7,393 bases of DNA. Source: Pseudomonadota bacterium. GTDB taxonomy: Bacteria; Myxococcota; Polyangia; GCA-2747355; JACKDQ01. The position numbers were made by a program, and so were the translations under genes. Under the pieces are notes generated by a model. The model did not search any database and was not told the DNA's origin. It worked only from the letters and a program-made list of their open reading frames with translations. This document shows, in pieces, positions 1-5,380 of this stretch; within the stretch, counting starts at the first letter, position 1; each line of letters starts with the position of its first letter. The stretch is from assembly GCA_030591195.1 (NCBI GenBank), contig JAUVBO010000110.1, positions 1 to 7,393 on the forward strand, in the 5' to 3' direction.

Positions 1-488
1 AGCGAGGGCAGCCCAAGCGCAGCGAGCATCCGGTAGGCGAGGGCGTGGCGGCGCAGGTGGCGCTCGTCGGGCAGGTGCCCGCGGGTCAGGTCGTGGTCGT
101 TGCAGTGGGAGATGAGGAACACCCGCCGCGCCGGCCCCTGGCGGCCGGGCAGGGTCAGAGCGGCCTTGGGGTAGCTGCAGAGCAGCCGTGAGAAGTGCCC
201 GATTGGCTTGTATTCGACGTAGGTCGTCAGTCGGCGGCGCGGCAGCCGCAACCGCGCCAGGGTCGGCCCGGCGAAGGGGCGATCGATGATCTTGTCCAGC
301 GGCAGGAAGAGCTCGATCCTCAGCGGACGATCGCTCTCGGGGGCGTCGAGCAGCGGCAGCCGCGCCGCGGTGTGTCGCAGGACCCGTGGCGGGTAGGCGG
401 CAGATGGAGCGCAGCAGCCGGCGAGGGCGCAGCCCCCGAGCGCCACCGCGGTCGATAGCAGCTTCGGTGTTCGTCGGATGCTCGTCAT
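1..488 (-). CDS. Lipoprotein of an uncharacterised, distantly CotH-like family (3' end beyond window)
   Basis: Reading leftwards from ATG at 488-486, the frame is open for 162 complete codons to the window edge, so the C-terminus is missing. A GGAG at 502-499, 10 nt upstream, supports this start. The N-terminus is a lipoprotein signal: basic n-region (RRTPK), hydrophobic stretch, then lipobox L22-A-G-C25. The mature protein should therefore be lipid-anchored outside the cytoplasm. The body resembles proteins I recall from proteobacteria and Bacteroidetes that are loosely related to CotH: an early beta-rich stretch (LRIELFLPLDKI, 56-67), a Cys-x-Tyr-Pro turn (C104-SYP), a VFLISHC segment (123-129), and a helix with an HALAYRMLAALGLPS pattern (148-162) matching their conserved 'E-x-LxYRLxNxLT' region. 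CotH-type proteins include kinases, but no catalytic motif lies in the visible part. Coding status is well supported; the family call is memory-based and moderate to weak. It is divergent from the hydrolase at 643. Confidence 0.78.
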   Translation of the reverse strand, partial: MTSIRRTPKLLSTAVALGGCALAGCCAPSAAYPPRVLRHTAARLPLLDAPESDRPLRIELFLPLDKIIDRPFAGPTLARLRLPRRRLTTYVEYKPIGHFSRLLCSYPKAALTLPGRQGPARRVFLISHCNDHDLTRGHLPDERHLRRHALAYRMLAALGLPS

Positions 489-514
489 CGGATCGTTGCT
501 CCAGCTTCACTGAC

Positions 515-524
515 ACGCTAGCGT
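515..524. promoter_or_regulatory. 10-bp perfect palindrome in divergent intergenic region
   Basis: ACGCTAGCGT is its own reverse complement and lies in the 154-bp gap between the divergent lipoprotein (start 488) and hydrolase (start 643) genes. The position suits an operator shared by two divergent promoters, but I found no convincing -35/-10 pair on either strand. Short palindromes are common in DNA this GC-rich, so this is only a candidate site. Confidence 0.2.
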
Positions 525-631
525 CCTGGTCGTGGTCTTCACAAGGGGCAGCAGCGCCGGACGGCGCGATCGTGGCCCGGGCGATGGTCGCCGGGGCGAC
601 GCGGGCTGGCACGCTCGGGTGGCGCCGCACC

Positions 632-635
632 GGAG
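632..635 (+). promoter_or_regulatory. Ribosome binding site deciding the GTG start of the hydrolase
   Basis: GGAG lies 7 nt before GTG at 643-645. It selects this start over the in-frame GTG at 532, which would add 37 residues of low-complexity Arg/Gly-rich sequence with no counterpart in alpha/beta hydrolases. Confidence 0.6.
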
Positions 636-642
636 AAACCTG

Positions 643-1461
643 GTGACGGCAGGCGCGGCGTCGTGTGGTGCTGGCTCGCTGCACTACATCGACCCCGGGG
701 GCGACGGTCCACCGGTGGTGCTGATCCACGGGTACGCCGACTCGAGCTACAGCTGGCAGCGAAACCTCGGTCCGCTGCTGTCGGCTGGTCTACGTCCCGT
801 GCTGGTCGACCTGCCGGGGCTCGGGCGCTCGACCGCGCCGCCCCCCTCGCGGGAGATGTCGCTGGGCAATCAGGCCGCGGCGGTGATCGCCCTGCTCGAC
901 GGCCTGGGGCTCGAGCGCGCGCACCTCGTCGGTCACTCGATGGGCGGCGCGATCGTGCTGCACCTCTGCCTGACGCGGCCCGAGCGGGTGGATCGAGCAG
1001 CAGCCATCGCTCCGGTCTGGCGCCGCCCGCGGCGGCCGCTGATGCTCGCCCGGCGGGGGGTCCACCGCCTGGCCGCGCTCGGGGGCCGGCTGGTCTTCGC
1101 CCGCGCTCTGCGGGACGTCTACCACGACCCCTCGCGGATCGCCGCCTCGTTGGTCGACGAGTACGCCGCCGTCGCGGCGCGGGCCGGGTACTGGGCCGAC
1201 CTGGCGCGGCTGAGCCGCGAGTTTTTCTCGGTCGAGCTCGACGCGCTGTGCGAGCGGCTGGGGCACCTCGAGGCGCCGCTGCTGCTGCTCTGGGGCGAGC
1301 ACGACACCTGGGTCAAGCCGCGGCCGGCGCTGGCCGAGCAGATCCCGCGCGCGCGCTACCTTGCCGTCGGCGACGCCGGGCACAACGTCCACCAGGAGCA
1401 GCCCGAGGCGGTCAACCAGGCGTTGATCGGCCACCTGCTGCAGCCGAGGCGCGATGACTGA
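643..1461 (+). CDS. Alpha/beta-fold hydrolase (esterase/lipase type)
   Basis: The product has 272 residues from the GTG start and a complete alpha/beta hydrolase signature. The oxyanion-hole strand is VVLIHGYADSSYSW (25-38). It is followed by VLVDLPGLGRS (53-63), the nucleophile elbow G97-H-S99-M-G-G, the acid D221 in LLLLWGEHDTW, and the catalytic H247 in GDAGHNVH. Ser99-Asp221-His247 should form the triad. About 270 residues is usual for single-domain esterases and hydrolases of the pimeloyl-ACP methyl esterase/BphD-like superfamily. A variable cap lies at roughly 120-205 and is rich in Arg and Ala. There is no signal peptide or membrane segment, so it is probably cytoplasmic. The substrate cannot be told from the sequence. 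The metallo-hydrolase at 1548 lies 86 bp downstream on the same strand with no terminator-like hairpin between, so co-transcription is likely. Confidence 0.93.
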   Translation: MTAGAASCGAGSLHYIDPGGDGPPVVLIHGYADSSYSWQRNLGPLLSAGLRPVLVDLPGLGRSTAPPPSREMSLGNQAAAVIALLDGLGLERAHLVGHSMGGAIVLHLCLTRPERVDRAAAIAPVWRRPRRPLMLARRGVHRLAALGGRLVFARALRDVYHDPSRIAASLVDEYAAVAARAGYWADLARLSREFFSVELDALCERLGHLEAPLLLLWGEHDTWVKPRPALAEQIPRARYLAVGDAGHNVHQEQPEAVNQALIGHLLQPRRDD

Positions 1462-1547
1462 CGAACAGCGACCGGCTGGGCTCGACCTCGGCCGGCGCCG
1501 ACGCGGACCGCTTGATCGGCGCGACTGACGGCGCGCTGCTATCCGAG

Positions 1548-2345
1548 ATGCTGCAGATCCACTTCCTCGGTTCGGGTTCGGCGGGCAACGCGACGTTGAT
1601 CGAGTGGCGCGGCACCCGGGTGTTGCTCGACTGCGGCTTCGCGCCTCCGGAGCTATCGCGGCGGCTGTCACTGGTCGGCGTCGATCCGACGTCGATCGAC
1701 GCCCTGTTGCTGACCCACGAGCACCGGGACCACCGGGCGGGGTTGCCGCTGCTGTCGGGCTGCAAGGGCTTGTCGGTCTACCTGACCGCACCCACCGCCG
1801 CGGCGCTGCCTCCCCGCAAGCGCCGCAACGGCTGCCGGCTGGTCGCGGTGCGGCCGGGCGATCCGATCACCGTCGGACCGCTCTCGGTGGTGCCATTCGC
1901 CACCAGCCACGACGCCCGTCGGCCGGTTGGCTACACGATGCGGTTTCCCGACCAGACGCGGCTCGGCTTCGCCACCGACCTTGGCCAGGCATCCTCCGAG
2001 ACGGTGGCTGCCCTCTCGGGGTGCGAGCTGCTGGCGCTCGAGGCGAACCACGACCCGCGGATGCTGCGCGACGGACCGTACCCGCGGATCCTCAAGCGGC
2101 GGATCCGCTCGTCCCGTGGCCACCTCTCGAACGAAGCCGCCGCCTCGTTGCTCGGGCGGGTCGCGACCCCACGACTGCGGCACCTCTTCCTGTTGCACCT
2201 GTCGCAGACGAACAACGATCCGCTGATCGCGCGGCGGGTGATCAGCGCCGAGCTCCGGCGGCTGCGGCTGCGGCCCGAGCTCAGCGTGGTGCCCCAGGAT
2301 GAGGTGTTGAGCTACCCACGATCGGGGCAGCTGTGCCTTCTATGA
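1548..2345 (+). CDS. MBL-fold metallo-hydrolase, YycJ/WalJ type
   Basis: The 265-residue product belongs to the metallo-beta-lactamase fold. The N-terminus MLQIHFLGSGSAGNATLIE is the family opening. The metal-binding motif is T56-H57-E-H59-R-D61-H62; further ligand candidates are H121 (SHD), D144 (ATD) and H192 (GHLSNE). The run LLALEANHDPRMLRDGPYP (161-179), the RGHLSNEAAA block and LSQTNN (218-223) are hallmarks of the YycJ/VicX/WalJ subgroup, reported as nuclease-like and linked to cell-wall or DNA-repair phenotypes in Firmicutes. Its role here is unknown; it is probably a cytoplasmic dinuclear-zinc phosphodiesterase. I chose ATG 1548 because it places the conserved first strand at the N-terminus. 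It has no clear Shine-Dalgarno, and an in-frame TTG at 1512 would add 12 residues. It probably forms a transcription unit with the upstream hydrolase. Confidence 0.93.
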   Translation: MLQIHFLGSGSAGNATLIEWRGTRVLLDCGFAPPELSRRLSLVGVDPTSIDALLLTHEHRDHRAGLPLLSGCKGLSVYLTAPTAAALPPRKRRNGCRLVAVRPGDPITVGPLSVVPFATSHDARRPVGYTMRFPDQTRLGFATDLGQASSETVAALSGCELLALEANHDPRMLRDGPYPRILKRRIRSSRGHLSNEAAASLLGRVATPRLRHLFLLHLSQTNNDPLIARRVISAELRRLRLRPELSVVPQDEVLSYPRSGQLCLL

Positions 2346-2352
2346 CGGGGGG

Positions 2353-2369
2353 GCCGGCCAGCTGCCGGC
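2353..2369 (+). other. Stem-loop just after the metallo-hydrolase stop codon
   Basis: GCCGGC, a 5-nt spacer (cagct) and GCCGGC form a 6-bp all-GC hairpin starting 8 nt after the stop codon. There is no T-run after it, so it is not a canonical intrinsic terminator. It may stabilise the transcript's 3' end or accompany Rho-dependent termination. GCCGGC is self-complementary and common in such DNA, so significance is modest. Confidence 0.3.
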
Positions 2370-2407
2370 GAGCAAGATCAACCGATCGGGATCGGGCGGC
2401 CAAGGGA

Positions 2408-2436
2408 TTGAAAAGACACATCGTCGAGGGTATGCT
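2408..2436 (+). promoter_or_regulatory. Sigma70-type promoter
   Basis: TTGAAA (2408-2413, 5 of 6 matches to TTGACA) and TATGCT (2431-2436, TAT plus final T) are separated by exactly 17 bp. It is the best -35/-10 pair I saw in the intergenic regions and stands out because the surrounding DNA is GC-rich. Transcription would start near 2443, about 10 nt before the first arm of the inverted-repeat cluster at 2453. It would read through the small disrupted ORF and possibly on to the lipoprotein at 3006. This is inferred from sequence alone. Confidence 0.5.
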
Positions 2437-2452
2437 CCCACGAACGCCGCCC

Positions 2453-2523
2453 ACTTGCGCCCGCCGAGGATTCCTCAGAGCGGGTCCTTTATCTGGGTAA
2501 AGGCCCTTTCTTGGGGCGCAAGT
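2453..2523 (+). ncRNA. Candidate structured RNA leader (nested inverted repeats)
   Basis: A perfect 10-bp inverted repeat, ACTTGCGCCC (2453-2462) with GGGCGCAAGT (2514-2523), encloses two further hairpins. One is GAGG-att-CCTC (2466-2476). The other is GGG-t-CCTTTA with TAAAGG-CCC (2482-2506), a 9-bp stem with one bulged base and a 6-nt loop. Together they make a three-way junction. A competing fold also exists: CCCGC (2460-2464) can pair with GCGGG (2480-2484), which would break both the outer stem and the base of the third stem. A promoter lies immediately upstream and a possible start codon at 2557. Promoter, junction, competing fold and start codon is the layout of a riboswitch or attenuator leader. 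I could not match it to GEMM, T-box, fluoride, SRP, RNase P, 6S or tmRNA consensus features. It could also be the end-to-end palindrome of a small mobile repeat. Confidence 0.35.
2482..2512 (+). terminator. Hairpin followed by TTTCTT (possible terminator or attenuator)
   Basis: The stem GGG-t-CCTTTA/TAAAGG-CCC (2482-2506) with loop tctggg is followed directly by TTTCTT (2507-2512). This could act as a weak intrinsic terminator on the plus strand. It lies 137 nt after the metallo-hydrolase gene but downstream of the 2408-2436 promoter, so it may attenuate that promoter rather than end the upstream operon. The T-run is short and interrupted. Confidence 0.35.
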
Positions 2524-2556
2524 CGTATCGGCGAGAGCAAGGAAGCAGTGGAGCCG

Positions 2557-2861
2557 ATGCAGGTAGTACGCGGCTTGTTCCTACGGCTGTTTGGTAGCAA
2601 GACCAGTCCGCCCCTAGCCCTGAGCCTCCCCTTGTCGCCTCGGTCTCGGCGCCGGATCCGGACCACCCGGCGCTGGCGGAAGAATACCGGGCCGATGCCG
2701 ATTCTCCGCTCCTCCATTCCCGCGGGCCAGCCGATCACCTCGGCGTATGGTCTGAGCTGCGGCGGGTTGATCGACCACGGTGGCTCCAGCCCCGAGATCC
2801 ATCAAGGCCTGGGGTAGCCGGGCTCGCGGGTTTCGGCCAGCGCAGCTCTGAGCCGACCTGA
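2557..2861 (+). pseudogene. Small frame-disrupted ORF of unknown function
   Basis: An ATG at 2557 is preceded by AAGGAAG (2539-2545, 11 nt away). It opens a frame starting MQVVRGLFLRLFGSKTSPP. In this frame the sequence soon turns into Arg/Ser-rich residues and stops at 2815-2817. The next frame (codons on positions divisible by 3) is open from about 2598 to a TGA at 2859-2861. It reads like real protein: DPDHPALAEEYRADADS, then HLGVWSELRRVDRPRW. Adding one base at the CCCC run 2611-2614 joins the two frames into about 101 residues with a Pro/Ser linker in between. I see no known domain, signal peptide or membrane segment. GC at third positions is lower than in flanking genes, which fits a decaying or recently acquired gene. 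A sequencing or assembly error in the homopolymer, or no gene at all, are the alternatives. Confidence 0.3.
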
Positions 2862-3005
2862 GATCAAATACTTGCGGGGTCGATCGAGGCCAGTGGCACT
2901 GCTCCCTGTTGTGGGCAGTCGCGCTCGGTACGCCAGTTGCAGAGAAATGTGCCAACTCTGGCGCCTAGGACCAGGGGGGCCATCGCTCACGGAGGCAACG
3001 CAGTC
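2862..3005 (+). other. Leader region of the lipoprotein gene
   Basis: This is the rest of the 660-bp stretch lacking an intact gene. It contains small imperfect hairpins, for example CAGTGGCACTG and CAGAG/CTCTG, but no promoter pair I trust. The last part carries the strong ribosome binding site GGAGG (2991-2995), 10 nt before ATG 3006, which fixes the lipoprotein start. Confidence 0.4.
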
Positions 3006-4376
3006 ATGACCCTGCCGCGCTCGCTCCTCGCCATCGTCGTCGTCGTCGCGCTCGGTCCTGTCGGATGCTCCGCGGAGCTGAGCGGCGGGCTCGCTGATCC
3101 GCTGGCTGGCCGGACCGACGGACCGTGGATCTCGCTCCACGATGGATCGGTGGCGTCCGACGGACCGCCGGCCTCGACCGACGGCGGGTCGCCGCCCGTG
3201 AACGTCGACGGCACCTCGAGCTACGCGGACGGCGGCCAGCCTGCGCCCGACAGCGGCCCCTTGCCGCCCGACAGCGGCTCGTTGCCGCCGGACTCGGCGC
3301 CCCCGATCAACACGGCCGGCCTGCCCTTCAGCTGCCCCACGCCGCTGCTGTCGGGCGCCAGCGCGGTGGCAAAGTACGAGAGCTTCTTCGACCAGCGCGG
3401 CCGGCCCCAGACCGACGCCGACATGGGCTGGACCGACGATCCGTCGCTGCTGGCGGTGATCAACACGGTGCGCTTCGGGCCGGTGCCCGCCTCGGCGTTG
3501 ACCAGCATCGATGCGCTGCGCGACGCGGTGGACTTCGTCCCCGAGCACCACAACCAGACGACCCTGTCCAACCTGACGCTCTTTTCGTCCCTCGGGCTGA
3601 CCGACAGCTCCGATGCCTACGCCAAGTTCAACCCGCGGGACTACATCCCCGCCACCCTCACGCGCTACGGCCACTCGATCATGGCCTCCGCCTTCGTCAG
3701 CTGGGCCGATCACGAGTGGACCAAGCTGGCGCTCGCTCGCTGCCCGGACTGCGTCGACGGCATCGTGACCCTCTCGGCGGTGCCCAACGAGCAGCTGGAC
3801 AAGCACCACGACTTCTTCAAGATCTTCGAGGTGCGCTTCGTCACCGACCTGGCCGTCGACGCCACCAACCCGACCGACCGGATGAAGGCTGGCACGGGCA
3901 AGGTCTTCGTCAGCAAGCCGTTCAAGCTGCTCGCTGCGGTGGATAGCTCGGGAGCGCTCCAGACCCACATCTCGTCGACCTTCAGGCCGTTTCAGAGCCT
4001 GGCGCTCAAGGGGACCACCATCCGCTACCGCGGCGAGATCGGAGATCACCTCTACAACATCGTCCAGAGCGGTGATGCCAAGATCAAGAACCCGAACATC
4101 ACCGGGACCATCGCGGTGATGATCCGGTACGCGGCGGACAACGACGAGGCGCTGGGCAGCGTCTGCCAGCAAGGTGCCGTGCCGGCGGGCACTGATCCTC
4201 AGTTGGTCTGCAACGTGCTCGAGTGGGGCACCTGGCGCTGTGGACCATACGGGCCCAACGCCAAGGAAGCGGTGCAGGTCTGCAAGCTGACAAACGGCGA
4301 CTTCCGCTGGCTCACCAACAACTACGGCGACTGCTCGGTCTGTAACGTCGACCCGCTCAAGGGCTGCTTGTACTGA
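3006..4376 (+). CDS. Cys-rich lipoprotein of unrecognised family
   Basis: The product has 456 residues. The start is set by GGAGG 10 nt upstream and by a typical signal: TLPRS, hydrophobic VVVVALGPVG, then C21. Pro at -3 makes the lipobox (P-V-G-C) imperfect, but lipid anchoring is still the best reading. Residues 25-105 are a Gly/Asp/Pro/Ser linker with tandem PDSG-x-LPP units, typical of myxobacterial surface lipoproteins. The globular part (about 106-456) has no domain I recognise. Notable stretches are NTVRFGPVPASAL (153-165), a CPDC motif (246-249), WADHEWTKLALARC (233-246), and a Cys-rich end with C387, C402, C412, C426, C443, C446 and C454. Ten cysteines besides the lipidated one suggest disulfides, so an extracytoplasmic site. 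Its 3' end overlaps the convergent vWA gene by 20 bp. It may be driven by its own promoter or the distant one at 2408. Function unknown. Confidence 0.9.
   Translation: MTLPRSLLAIVVVVALGPVGCSAELSGGLADPLAGRTDGPWISLHDGSVASDGPPASTDGGSPPVNVDGTSSYADGGQPAPDSGPLPPDSGSLPPDSAPPINTAGLPFSCPTPLLSGASAVAKYESFFDQRGRPQTDADMGWTDDPSLLAVINTVRFGPVPASALTSIDALRDAVDFVPEHHNQTTLSNLTLFSSLGLTDSSDAYAKFNPRDYIPATLTRYGHSIMASAFVSWADHEWTKLALARCPDCVDGIVTLSAVPNEQLDKHHDFFKIFEVRFVTDLAVDATNPTDRMKAGTGKVFVSKPFKLLAAVDSSGALQTHISSTFRPFQSLALKGTTIRYRGEIGDHLYNIVQSGDAKIKNPNITGTIAVMIRYAADNDEALGSVCQQGAVPAGTDPQLVCNVLEWGTWRCGPYGPNAKEAVQVCKLTNGDFRWLTNNYGDCSVCNVDPLKGCLY
3246..3287 (+). repeat. 21-bp tandem repeat in the lipoprotein linker
   Basis: Two 21-bp units (3246-3266 and 3267-3287) differ at only a few bases and encode PDSGPLP and PDSGSLP. 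A degenerate third unit (PDSAPP) follows. They lie in the disordered linker between lipid anchor and globular domain, where slippage could change tether length without disturbing the frame. Confidence 0.7.
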
Positions 4377-5352
4377 TCTGCCAGCCGCGGCGGCGCAACA
4401 GCCACACCGCCAGCAACAATGACCACCAAGGTGCGGTGGATCGCCCCCGGGCCGCGCGGCAGCTGCAGCCTCCGGAGGTGACGTCGACCCCTCCGCCGCC
4501 ATCGCCGGCCGCGATGCGCCCGTCGAGGGTGCCGGCGTCGAGCAGCGTCGATCCGCCGTCGGGTGTGGGCGTGACGCAGAAACCGTTGGCGCTGCAGATC
4601 TGGCCCGGCTCACGACAGCGTCCGTCGGGGCAGGGCTGGCCGGGGCAGCCGAACTCGATCGAGCCGACCACGTCGCCGATAGCGGCCAGGGCGTCGTCGA
4701 GTGCCTTGGCGTCGTCGGCCTGGTAGTAGGCCGTCTCGCCAGCGAGCGGCACGCCGCCCGCCTCGGCGAAGGCGTCGAGCGAGGCCTTGCGCACCGCGCC
4801 GCCGAAGCCGACCACGTAGGTCGCCACCCAGCGCTTGTGATACAGCTCCTCGAGCACCTTGACCGTCACCGGGTCCTGCTCGACGCCGCCGCAGGTTTTG
4901 CTCTGGGCACCGTCGGAGATCAGCAGCACGAAGCTGCGGCGATCCGTATCGTCGAGGGCGGGGTCGGTGGCCGCCTGCTGCATCGCGGTGTCGATGTTGG
5001 TCACGCAGGGGCCCTCGATGTCGGTCTTGGACAGCAGGTCGTTGATCGGCTGCTCGTTGTCGTCACCGACCGGGATCGGGATCTTCTCCTGGGTGCACCT
5101 GTCACCCTCCTCGTCCGGGAAGAGGGTCAGCCCGAAGCGGACCTTGCCCTTGAAGTCACCGGTGAGCTTGGCGATCGCAGCGACGGCGAGGTCCCACTTG
5201 CGAGCGCTGTCGTTGTCGTCGGGTGGCTTGCTCATCGAGCACGAGCGATCGAGTACGATCAGAAGGTTCGACTTGCACGGGCTCGCGGCCACCGTGCCCA
5301 CGCCCAAGGCGATCCCGATCGGGACCAGCGCTGCCTGGATCCGCCACCCCAT
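4357..5352 (-). CDS. Secreted von Willebrand factor A protein with MYXO-CTERM type tail
   Basis: The 331-residue product starts at ATG 5352-5350. A Sec-type signal (hydrophobic about 6-23) probably ends near AAS, before C26. A vWA domain covers about 28-232. Its MIDAS metal site shows D35-x-S37-x-S39 after LLIVL, T118 in CVTNID and D147 in LLISDG, so divalent-metal-dependent ligand binding is plausible. A compact Cys-rich module follows (C236, C241, C246, C253, C259). Then come an Asp/Gly linker (263-293), the motif GGCSCR (294-299), a short hydrophobic segment (308-319) and R320-R-R322. That is the MYXO-CTERM architecture, which in myxobacteria is processed by myxosortase for surface display. 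Nine residues follow RRR, longer than usual. It lies 28 bp after pbpC on the same strand, so is probably co-transcribed. No clear Shine-Dalgarno precedes the ATG; translational coupling could compensate. The ligand is unknown. Confidence 0.93.
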   Translation of the reverse strand: MGWRIQAALVPIGIALGVGTVAASPCKSNLLIVLDRSCSMSKPPDDNDSARKWDLAVAAIAKLTGDFKGKVRFGLTLFPDEEGDRCTQEKIPIPVGDDNEQPINDLLSKTDIEGPCVTNIDTAMQQAATDPALDDTDRRSFVLLISDGAQSKTCGGVEQDPVTVKVLEELYHKRWVATYVVGFGGAVRKASLDAFAEAGGVPLAGETAYYQADDAKALDDALAAIGDVVGSIEFGCPGQPCPDGRCREPGQICSANGFCVTPTPDGGSTLLDAGTLDGRIAAGDGGGGVDVTSGGCSCRAARGRSTAPWWSLLLAVWLLRRRGWQISTSSP

Positions 5353-5380
5353 GCTCAGATCGTACCACGACTGGATCGAG

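Noticed and set aside
554..600. GC-only hairpins (GCGCCG/CGGCGC and GTCGCC/GGCGAC) before the hydrolase
   Set aside because: Two-base loops cannot form stable RNA hairpins as drawn, and such palindromes are expected by chance at this GC content.
1454..1528. A 24-codon ORF (MTDEQRPAGLDLG...) starting inside the hydrolase stop region, with GAGG 4 nt upstream
   Set aside because: It is Arg-rich with no recognisable feature, the ribosome binding site spacing is too short, and it reads like GC-rich filler. A coupling leader for the metallo-hydrolase cannot be excluded.
2533..2552. AAGGAAGCAG, resembling the SRP RNA (ffs) hallmark GGAAGGAAGCAG
   Set aside because: The matching 5' side of helix 8 (CAGG and UCC pairing with GGA) is absent, so the resemblance is limited to a few bases around a ribosome binding site.
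2551..2580. GAGCCG...CGGCTTGTTC, resembling group II intron domain V
   Set aside because: Only the outer 5 bp pair; the internal stem, GNRA loop and catalytic AGC/bulge arrangement are missing, and there is no intron-encoded protein nearby.
2893..2910. TGGCAC, as in a sigma54 -24 element (another at 608-613)
   Set aside because: No TTGC-type -12 element follows at the required spacing at either place.
2802..4613. A 603-codon open frame on the minus strand opposite the lipoprotein gene
   Set aside because: It is the antisense shadow of a GC-rich gene: low-complexity Arg/Gly/Val composition and no domain. The plus strand has a ribosome binding site, signal peptide and sensible composition.
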